Shown: piece after piece, positions 1 to 4,740 of the stretch
Position numbering within the stretch: the stretch's first letter is position 1
Layout: each line of letters opens with the position of its first letter
Assembly: GCA_011055275.1 (NCBI GenBank)
Contig: DSEZ01000036.1
Location: 1 to 5,964, forward strand
DNA: 5,964 nt
Direction of reading: 5' to 3'
Source: Thermoprotei archaeon
GTDB taxonomy: Archaea > Thermoproteota > Thermoprotei_A > Marsarchaeales > UBA168
Notes under the pieces: model-generated
What the model was told of the DNA's origin: nothing
Database searches by the model: none
The model's input: the letters and a program-made list of their open reading frames with translations, nothing else
Program-made: the position numbers and the translations under genes

Positions 1-690
1 ATTGGCTGCCCTAAGCGCTCCAGTCAAAAGCGCCAGCTCCCACTCATCAGGATCCGCGCGAACTAAAACGCGCCTCATGGTAAGCCATGTCTCATCCCAC
101 TTTCTCTCAGGGTAACCCGAGTTCTTCATAAGTTTTGAGAATTGATCCATAAAGGCTGCCCTTAGGGGGCCCAAAGCCGGATGCCTCTTAGGCGTGCTTT
201 GGCTTGCGCTTATGAACAGATAATGAAGCAAAACTGCAACCGCATGGGATAGGTTCAGAACAGGATATCCCTCATAAGCCTCTATAGTAACTGCGAAATC
301 GCACTTAACAAGCTCCTCATTTGTGAGACCACGGTCCTCCCTCCCAAACACAAGACCTACTTTTTTACCGCTGTTTATGTACGGCAATATAGATGAGGGC
401 CTGTACGTTTCCCTTAGCACGTTTCTCTTTCCTCCTGTCCTAGCAGTTGTGGCTATTGCGTAGTCTAAGTCTTGAATTGCTTCATCCAGCGTCCTGTAGA
501 GAGGGGCGTTTTGGAGCAGCTCCCTCCCTCCGGAAGAATACCTCAGAGATGATGAACTAACACCCAGCGGTGCGTTTACGATGCGCAATCCGGCCACCCC
601 AAAGTTAGCCGATGCGCGGGCCGCAAGTCCCACGTTAAACTCTCCCGTGGGTTGAACCAGTATCACGTAAACATTGCTCAGAGAGTTCAT
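1..690 (-). CDS. trmJ: TrmJ-like SPOUT tRNA 2'-O-ribose methyltransferase (C-terminus cut by window edge)
   Basis: Reading leftward from ATG 690-688 gives 230 codons without a stop, running off position 1. All three SpoU/TrmH (SPOUT) motifs are visible. Motif 1 is NVGLAARASANFG at residues 19-31, with the family's conserved Asn and Arg. Motif 2 is GLVFGREDRGLTNEEL at 112-127. Motif 3 is YPVLNLSHAVAV at 142-153; it contributes to the knotted SAM site. This pattern is closest to TrmJ, which in Archaea (shown in Sulfolobus) methylates the ribose of C32 in the tRNA anticodon loop. Family members are usually about 235-260 residues, so only a short tail is likely missing. The frame stays open upstream of 690, but GGTGAT lies four bases before this ATG and the protein begins just before the first beta strand, so I chose it. 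It follows hemK2 by 56 bases and may have its own promoter. Position 32 specificity is inferred from family; another SpoU-type tRNA or rRNA target is possible. Confidence 0.88.
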   Translation of the reverse strand, partial: MNSLSNVYVILVQPTGEFNVGLAARASANFGVAGLRIVNAPLGVSSSSLRYSSGGRELLQNAPLYRTLDEAIQDLDYAIATTARTGGKRNVLRETYRPSSILPYINSGKKVGLVFGREDRGLTNEELVKCDFAVTIEAYEGYPVLNLSHAVAVLLHYLFISASQSTPKRHPALGPLRAAFMDQFSKLMKNSGYPERKWDETWLTMRRVLVRADPDEWELALLTGALRAAN

Positions 691-694
691 CTCA

Positions 695-700
695 ATCACC
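695..700 (-). promoter_or_regulatory. Shine-Dalgarno site deciding the trmJ start
   Basis: On the minus strand GGTGAT ends four bases before ATG 690-688. It complements the archaeal 16S rRNA 3' end (ATCACC core) and favours this ATG over in-frame ATGs further upstream at 738 and 747. Confidence 0.65.
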
Positions 701-745
701 AGATTCTCACTTTTAAGGCTGCAAACAATCAAACCCATAGGTCGC

Positions 746-762
746 ATTATAAGAGCTTTGGG
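746..762 (-). promoter_or_regulatory. Possible BRE/TATA promoter for trmJ, overlapping the hemK2 stop
   Basis: The minus strand reads CCCAAAGCTCTTATAAT, a purine-containing BRE-like stretch followed by a TATA-like CTTATAAT. It overlaps the last codons and TAA of hemK2. The TATA-like end is 55 bases before the trmJ ATG, which would put a transcription start near 720-727 and leave a leader of about 30-37 bases containing the GGTGAT site. A similar element with nearly the same spacing precedes tgtA. Part of the match comes from hemK2 coding sequence (Lys-Leu-Leu-stop), so chance is a real alternative. Confidence 0.35.
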
Positions 763-1295
763 ATGCCCTGGCGCTGCTCGCGAAACTCGTAGACACAAAG
801 ACTCTCGTAAAAGAAGTCCCTGCACGCGCGCCGCTCAAAGGCAAAGCCGAGGTCGGCGCAGGCCTTGAGAATCCGCTCCGAAGTCAGCGAAGATAGCACC
901 ATGAGTATCTTTCCATTGGGCTTTATGTGATATTTCACTTGAGCAAGAAACTTAAAGGAGAGCTCCCAACCTCCGATTCCGCCCGTCCAAGCCTCCGAGT
1001 TCGACCTAGGGCTTGAGGGTAGGTAGGGAGGATTAAAAAGCACCAGGTCAAAGACGGCCCTATCGCTTAAAGCAGATAGCAGATCGGCAACTACGACCTC
1101 AAGCCCTCTTGACTTAGCCGAAAGAGCGGCTTCGAAACTGACGTCGGTGGCCAGAACGAACGGCGCCCCCCTTTTCACGATTTCCTCCGCTATGATGCCC
1201 GATCCGGTGCCCACCTCAAGGACGGCCATGCCCTTAGTGTCGTTTGGCAGTGAGTCCATTAGTAGGTACGTGTCATCGGAAGGCTCGTATATCAA
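747..1295 (-). CDS. HemK2/Mtq2-type release factor glutamine N5-methyltransferase
   Basis: This 182-residue class I SAM methyltransferase opens with YEPSDDTYLL (residues 3-12), a signature of the HemK2/Mtq2/N6AMT1 branch. It has the SAM loop LEVGTGSG (26-33), an acidic ribose-binding position at Asp51, and the catalytic NPPY tetrad at 88-91, which positions a glutamine side-chain amide. Archaeal and eukaryotic members methylate the Gln of the GGQ motif in class I release factor aRF1/eRF1, usually with the small activator Trm112. Length fits the compact archaeal form without the N-terminal domain of bacterial PrmC. The start is TTG 1295-1293, overlapping the ksgA TGA as TTGA, so translation is probably coupled; no clear Shine-Dalgarno is seen. 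The start could lie a few codons upstream within ksgA, but no ATG is present there in frame. The ksgA-hemK pairing is conserved in many archaea, which supports the call. The substrate is inferred from the family. Confidence 0.88.
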   Translation of the reverse strand: MIYEPSDDTYLLMDSLPNDTKGMAVLEVGTGSGIIAEEIVKRGAPFVLATDVSFEAALSAKSRGLEVVVADLLSALSDRAVFDLVLFNPPYLPSSPRSNSEAWTGGIGGWELSFKFLAQVKYHIKPNGKILMVLSSLTSERILKACADLGFAFERRACRDFFYESLCVYEFREQRQGIPKLL

Positions 1296-2047
1296 CTCAA
1301 ACGCCCATAGAATTTAGAGGAAAGCGACAAGATCTCGCTCGGGGTTAGCTCGCGCACGCGTTTTTTGGCCAAGTCCAGATCACCTATCATCGATATCGCC
1401 TCCCTTTGGCTGTCGCAAAGACCGAGCTTACAAAGCGACTTAGGGAGCAGCCTGTTTCTCTGAGAGAAAAGCGCTGCCGTGAACTTTTCCAGCTGCGGCA
1501 ACTCGTCAGATGCCAGCTTTGGCTCCGGCTTAACCTCGATTACAGTTGACCACACCTTTGGCTTCGGATCGAAGGCCCATGGTGGTATGTCAAAAAGCGG
1601 GCGACCATCTGCCAAGAGCTGAAAAATAACCGAGATCCTACCGTAGTCCCTGCTTCCAGGCGGCGAAGTAAGCCTGGCAGCAAACTCCTTTTGAAGGCTT
1701 AAAATTGCGCGCTTGAACTTTCCCCATTTAAGGAGCTTAAGGACCAGTGGGGATGATATATAATATGGGACGTTAGAAAAAACCAGATCGACGTTAGGAA
1801 AGTCCAAGTGCAGGGCGTCGCCGAGGACCCACTCCACATTTGGGCTGGGGCTAGCCTTTGCCACGGCCATCAGCACCTCGTCTTTTTCTATGGCTATAAC
1901 GCGTCTGGCCCTTTCCGCGATGAGCCTAGTTATGCGTCCATCTCCGCTGCCTATTTCGAGTACCGTTTCATCGCCGCCCAGGTTAAGGGCCTCTAACTCC
2001 ATTTCAACGTATTCCTGGCCTATCAGGAAGTTTTGCCCTGATCTCAT
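1292..2047 (-). CDS. ksgA: rRNA adenine N6,N6-dimethyltransferase KsgA/Dim1
   Basis: This 251-residue protein would dimethylate two adjacent adenines in the helix 45 loop of 16S rRNA, a late step in small-subunit assembly. From the start chosen here, GQNFL sits at residues 4-8, SAM motif I LEIGSGDGRIT at 30-40, an acidic SAM-ribose position (IEKD) at 53-56, GDA at 76-78, and catalytic NVPYYISSPLV at 92-102, where the family has NLPYxISSP. A small C-terminal helical domain follows from about residue 180. The frame could start at ATG 2062, overlapping rnz by eight bases. However, GGTGAG lies six bases before ATG 2047-2045, and the resulting N-terminus MRSGQNFL matches the family better. With this start the gene sits seven bases after the rnz stop, and the Shine-Dalgarno includes that stop. 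Its own TGA overlaps the TTG start of hemK2. All key motifs look intact. Confidence 0.95.
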   Translation of the reverse strand: MRSGQNFLIGQEYVEMELEALNLGGDETVLEIGSGDGRITRLIAERARRVIAIEKDEVLMAVAKASPSPNVEWVLGDALHLDFPNVDLVFSNVPYYISSPLVLKLLKWGKFKRAILSLQKEFAARLTSPPGSRDYGRISVIFQLLADGRPLFDIPPWAFDPKPKVWSTVIEVKPEPKLASDELPQLEKFTAALFSQRNRLLPKSLCKLGLCDSQREAISMIGDLDLAKKRVRELTPSEILSLSSKFYGRLS

Positions 2048-2053
2048 CAAATT

Positions 2054-2059
2054 CTCACC
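2054..2059 (-). promoter_or_regulatory. Shine-Dalgarno site that relocates the ksgA start to 2047
   Basis: GGTGAG on the minus strand lies six bases before ATG 2047-2045 and contains the TGA stop of rnz (2057-2055). The site would fall inside the gene if the longer start at 2062 were used, so it argues for the shorter KsgA. Confidence 0.65.
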
Positions 2060-3002
2060 CATCGGATCTTAAGCTCGGTGTTTCTTCTGCCTTAACAACG
2101 CACTCCCACAGGTCGTTCGCCACGTAAGTTTCTTGAAATTCCTTTCTTGCTTCTGATCCTATCTTCGATATATTGCTTACGGCCTTTCCACCGAAGTTAA
2201 ATAAGATTAGGCTTCTTACTCCCGCCGTCCTCGCGGCCTGAACCGCGTCACCCCATGTAGAATGACCGAAGGCGTGTGCTTCTTCCTCATCTCCTTTGGG
2301 GAAGGCCGCGTCGTGAATTAGGCAGTCAGCTCCCTGTGCCCTTTCGATTATGCTGTCAGATGGAGCGCTATCTCCTGTGTACACCACCTTCGCGCCCCTT
2401 CTCGGTGGTCCCAATACCTGCTCCGGCTTAAATTCAACTCCATTGATCACTACGCTTCTCCCCCTCTGAAGCTCTCCCCAAAGGGGACCTCTTGGAATTC
2501 CAAGCTTCCTTGCCCTATCCACATTAAACCTGCCGGGCTTGCTCCTTTCCTCTATGACCGCTCCGAAAGCCCTTATCCTGTGTCTCACGGGAAAGGGGGT
2601 TACCATCATATCTCCAACCGAGAAAGTTCCAGCGGAGTCGAGCTCCTTAAACTCCGTCCTTTCAAGAACGTCAAGACCAGAGCGCGTGATCTTCAATGTG
2701 AAGGTCACGAATCCCTCAAGCTCCTTGGGCCCATATATAACGAGCTTTCCATCCCATCTTAGAAGCGAGAGAGTCATCAGGAATCCGGGGAGCCCTAGCA
2801 CGTGATCACCGTGCATGTGTGTTATCAAGACCGCCTCCAGTCCCCTTAACCCCACACCACTCCTGAAAAGCTGGTACTGTATTCCTTCACCACAGTCTAT
2901 GAGCAACTTCTTGCCGTTATCCTCAAATAAGGCGGAAGCCGGAAACAGGCCGGAAATCGGGGTACCAGAGGCAGTTCCCAGAAACTTTATCCTTATGGCC
3001 AT
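2055..3002 (-). CDS. rnz: RNase Z (tRNA 3'-endonuclease), with a non-canonical final metal-ligand motif
   Basis: This 315-residue metallo-beta-lactamase protein would cleave pre-tRNA after the discriminator base. It starts MAIRIKFLGTASGTP, as the short RNase Z form does. Visible motifs are DCGEG (36-40), the zinc signature THMHGDHVLG (61-70; His62, His64, Asp66, His67), FPVRHRIRAFG (137-147; His141), KLGIPRGPLWGELQRG (166-181), YTGDS (208-212; Asp211) and AFGHST (244-249). The final family motif LTHxSxRY is LFNFGGKA here (267-274), so the histidine ligand is Asn269. The C-terminal EARKEFQETYVANDL still aligns with the family, so the frame is not broken. The start at 3002 is supported by GGTGGAG four bases upstream and a TAATG junction with the previous gene; a longer frame from 3029 adds an unlikely nine-residue tail. 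The family assignment is firm, but activity with Asn269 is uncertain. A related metallo-hydrolase with a changed substrate is the alternative. Confidence 0.88.
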   Translation of the reverse strand: MAIRIKFLGTASGTPISGLFPASALFEDNGKKLLIDCGEGIQYQLFRSGVGLRGLEAVLITHMHGDHVLGLPGFLMTLSLLRWDGKLVIYGPKELEGFVTFTLKITRSGLDVLERTEFKELDSAGTFSVGDMMVTPFPVRHRIRAFGAVIEERSKPGRFNVDRARKLGIPRGPLWGELQRGRSVVINGVEFKPEQVLGPPRRGAKVVYTGDSAPSDSIIERAQGADCLIHDAAFPKGDEEEAHAFGHSTWGDAVQAARTAGVRSLILFNFGGKAVSNISKIGSEARKEFQETYVANDLWECVVKAEETPSLRSDG

Positions 3003-3451
3003 TAGTCTCCACCATTTCTTGAATACCACATCACGAGCTCACCAAAGGGCGTCAGGGCCATTCCACGATTCTTGCGAACCAATATTCCTAGCTTCTCAAG
3101 GTGGTTACCGTTAATTCCAGACTTCAGCGCGACCCTTATGTCCTTTTGGCTCACTCCGCGCGATACGGCCCTTGCCCTTAACTTTAGCTCCCTCAACGTT
3201 TTTTCTCCGAGCTCCGTAAGAGCAAAGTAGGTGTGGTGTTTATGCACCTCGTTCGACTTCTTGAACACGTCATCGCTCTTCTTCACGGATGATGATCCGC
3301 TGCGCTCCACGAGGCCCATAGAGACCATTTGTGCAACCAACTCCTCAACGACCTCCATGGGCATGCCGTTTCTTTTTGCTATCGAATAGGGATAGTCAAT
3401 GCCAGCGGCTTCCAGGTGAAGCGCTATTGCCAGCAGGCGCTGGTCGCTCAA
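3002..3451 (-). CDS. Winged-helix protein of unknown function (possibly DUF2250-like)
   Basis: This 149-residue cytosolic protein has no signal peptide or membrane segment. Residues 3-50 read as a helix-turn-helix (LLAIALHLEAAG, then YPYSIAKRNGMPMEVVEELVAQMVSMGLVER). A charged loop follows (residues 51-68, rich in Ser and Lys), and then VHKHHTYFALTELGEKTL (69-86), which resembles the wing and last helix of a MarR/PadR-like fold. A second such unit may be present at 100-145, ending LGILVRKNRGMALTPFGELV. The HKHHTYF stretch reminds me of archaeal DUF2250 proteins, but I cannot confirm this. The TTG start at 3451-3449 lacks a good Shine-Dalgarno. The gene lies 22 bases after the methyltransferase gene and overlaps rnz by one base, so it is co-transcribed. 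It could bind DNA as an operon regulator or bind RNA; neither is shown by the sequence. Confidence 0.75.
   Translation of the reverse strand: MSDQRLLAIALHLEAAGIDYPYSIAKRNGMPMEVVEELVAQMVSMGLVERSGSSSVKKSDDVFKKSNEVHKHHTYFALTELGEKTLRELKLRARAVSRGVSQKDIRVALKSGINGNHLEKLGILVRKNRGMALTPFGELVMWYSRNGGD
3007..3013 (-). promoter_or_regulatory. Shine-Dalgarno site for rnz at the TAATG junction
   Basis: GGTGGAG on the minus strand ends four bases before ATG 3002-3000. The ATG shares its A with the TAA stop of the upstream gene, so termination and re-initiation are likely coupled. This decides the start at 3002 over 3029. Confidence 0.65.
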
Positions 3452-3473
3452 GAGCGATACCGAAGCTTGCCTC

Positions 3474-4502
3474 TCATCCAGTTTTAATCGCCCTCACTGC
3501 ATACCTCGTAAATGACTTATGGGCACGCATAGGTATAAACCTGAGCGGTTTTAAACCCGCCTCCTTCCAAGGCAAGGACCCTTGGTCAACTCCTTGAGGC
3601 AGCAAGAAGGCCAGACCCCCGAAAGGAACTAGCAACCTGCTGGCCTCGAGCATGAATGTCGACAGAAAATCCACATAAGATCCCTTATCTCCGAAGGCCC
3701 TCTTCAGCCTTCCGAAAGGAGGATCGGTTGCTATGGAATCAAACGTACCGTCCTTAAAAGGAGGATGAACGGCATCGGCCACCAGCACATCCCAGCCAGC
3801 GGCGAACAAGTTGTTCATGTTTTCAAAGCCACCCGTGGCCGAAACGGCATCTATCTCCCCTCCCACGGCATAGGCGCCCAGCGACGCTGCCTCGATTGGA
3901 ATACTCATGGAGCCAGCAAAGGGATCAAGAAAAAGCGAGCCTTCCTTTACCATGGCAAGATTGACCATGAAGCGAGCGAGCTGAGGGGCAAGTGCGCTTA
4001 TCTCAAAATACACTCTTTTCTTTCTTCTCTCCCAAAATCCCTTTTCAGGTGGCATCTCGGCGACAATAAGAACGACTTTGTCCTCCGATTTAGCTGCAAC
4101 GATCAAATTGATGGGTCTGTCTAGGTTAACCTTTCCTCCATATCCCTTGACTACGGCCTCTCCAATCCGGCGCTCAAGGCCCATACCAGTTTCATCGATA
4201 ACTTTGAAGGCGCTTAGGTCCACGTCCTTCAAGGATAGCGAGATCTCTCCAAGGCCCCTGTTACTGATCTCTCCTACCAGCTTGCCCGAGTACCTGGTAA
4301 AGGCGGCGCGCGCGTTAAGCCTGCGAAGCGCCTCATCGCTTGCTTCTACGTAAACGAGCCTTCCTTCTGCCCGAACAACGCGGCTTTCTCTATCGTAAGT
4401 TGATAAAATGGACTCAAGCTCGCCTATGGCCATTTCCGCGTTGCCGCCCCATATGTAGGCCGCGCCTTCCAAATGCACCGCCTTTCTAGGAAAGCGAGGC
4501 AA
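3474..4502 (-). CDS. THUMP-domain tRNA (guanine-N2)-methyltransferase, Trm-G10/Trm11 type
   Basis: This protein of up to 342 residues pairs an N-terminal THUMP region (about 45-155, ending near VNLDRPINLIVAAKSEDKVVLIVAE) with a C-terminal Rossmann methyltransferase. The linker ERRKKRVYFEISALAPQLARFMVNLA precedes SAM motif I FLDPFAGSMSIPIEA (191-205) and catalytic TDPPFG (259-264), the amino-methyltransferase motif in its Phe form. Archaeal Trm-G10 makes m2G/m2,2G at tRNA position 10, and this organisation fits it best. Trm14 (m2G6) is the main alternative. The frame opens with TTG directly after an in-frame TAA. A second possible start is GTG 4478-4476, giving VHLEGAAYIWGGNAEM, which looks more like the usual N-terminus and would shorten the protein to 334 residues. 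A weak GAGAGG lies six bases before the TTG. It is the first gene of the leftward operon and diverges from tgtA. In other archaea this family works with Trm112, which is not in the window. Confidence 0.85.
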   Translation of the reverse strand: MPRFPRKAVHLEGAAYIWGGNAEMAIGELESILSTYDRESRVVRAEGRLVYVEASDEALRRLNARAAFTRYSGKLVGEISNRGLGEISLSLKDVDLSAFKVIDETGMGLERRIGEAVVKGYGGKVNLDRPINLIVAAKSEDKVVLIVAEMPPEKGFWERRKKRVYFEISALAPQLARFMVNLAMVKEGSLFLDPFAGSMSIPIEAASLGAYAVGGEIDAVSATGGFENMNNLFAAGWDVLVADAVHPPFKDGTFDSIATDPPFGRLKRAFGDKGSYVDFLSTFMLEASRLLVPFGGLAFLLPQGVDQGSLPWKEAGLKPLRFIPMRAHKSFTRYAVRAIKTG

Positions 4503-4666
4503 TTAAGGCCTCTCTGGCGTTTGTAGAGCAATTGGGCGTCGTCGTGAAACAGCCCTTGCCCGTTTGCGCTCGCGCCCACGATTCTTACCTATTATTAGGG
4601 ACCAAGCTTATGGCCGCGTTGAGGCTTCTGCTGTGCTTATACCGCTAGTAGGGTTTAAGAAAAGCA

Positions 4667-4684
4667 CCCAAAAATACTTATATT
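4667..4684 (+). promoter_or_regulatory. BRE/TATA promoter of tgtA
   Basis: CCCAAAAATACTTATATT combines an A-rich BRE-like element with a TATA-like CTTATATT. Transcription would be expected to start about 25 bases downstream, near 4703-4708, giving a leader of roughly 33-38 bases with the ribosome site at its end. No competing AT-rich element lies closer to the gene. Another CTTATA occurs at 4636-4641 but lacks an A-rich element just upstream. Confidence 0.55.
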
Positions 4685-4731
4685 GCGAGCACGTTGTTTG
4701 CTGTCTCCCACCTTAGCATATGGAGCCTTAA

Positions 4732-4736
4732 GTGAT
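4732..4736 (+). promoter_or_regulatory. Shine-Dalgarno-like site before the tgtA ATG
   Basis: GTGAT lies four bases before ATG 4741, the same spacing as GGTGAT before trmJ. The GTG within it is itself a possible in-frame start (4732) with GGAG at 4722-4725 six bases upstream. The true start therefore differs by at most three codons between the two choices. Confidence 0.45.
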
Positions 4737-4740
4737 AAAG

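Larger units (their letters stand above)
4503..4740. other. Divergent intergenic region between the leftward operon and tgtA
   Basis: The region holds the tgtA promoter and Shine-Dalgarno site near its right end. I see no tRNA (no GGTTCRANNCC-type B box), no C/D-box sRNA pattern, and no convincing protein. A plus-strand frame is open from 4490 to a TAG at 4646-4648, but it has no ATG before 4610 and no recognisable family. A six-base inverted repeat, TGGGCG at 4533-4538 and CGCCCA at 4573-4578, encloses a smaller AAAC/GTTT pair. For the leftward operon I see no clear promoter. Weak candidates on the minus strand are CTTAAAC near 4651-4657, AATAATA near 4590-4597, and CTTAATT at 4502-4508, which would suit a leaderless GTG start at 4478. 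Confidence 0.6.

Noticed and set aside
674..868. Plus-strand 64-codon frame
   Set aside because: It is antisense to trmJ and hemK2, whose motifs are unambiguous. Its product is Arg-rich low-complexity sequence with no family signature.
1808..2072. Plus-strand frames of about 60 codons opposite ksgA
   Set aside because: They lie antisense to the SAM-binding half of KsgA and show no motif or ribosome site.
2539..3114. Plus-strand frames of 60-99 codons opposite rnz
   Set aside because: They are shadows of the conserved RNase Z coding strand; the compositions are typical of antisense reading (Ser/Pro-rich).
3331..4353. Plus-strand frames of 88-119 codons opposite the winged-helix and methyltransferase genes
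   Set aside because: They are antisense to genes with recognisable SAM and THUMP motifs, and no family is recognised on the plus strand.
4533..4600. Possible tRNA or pseudo-tRNA in the divergent region, prompted by the GGGCG/CGCCC pairing
   Set aside because: No T-arm B box, no D-arm A box and no cloverleaf spacing on either strand.
4610..4648. A 12-residue ATG frame (MAALRLLLCLYR)
   Set aside because: Very short, no Shine-Dalgarno, no conserved feature; chance is the simpler explanation.
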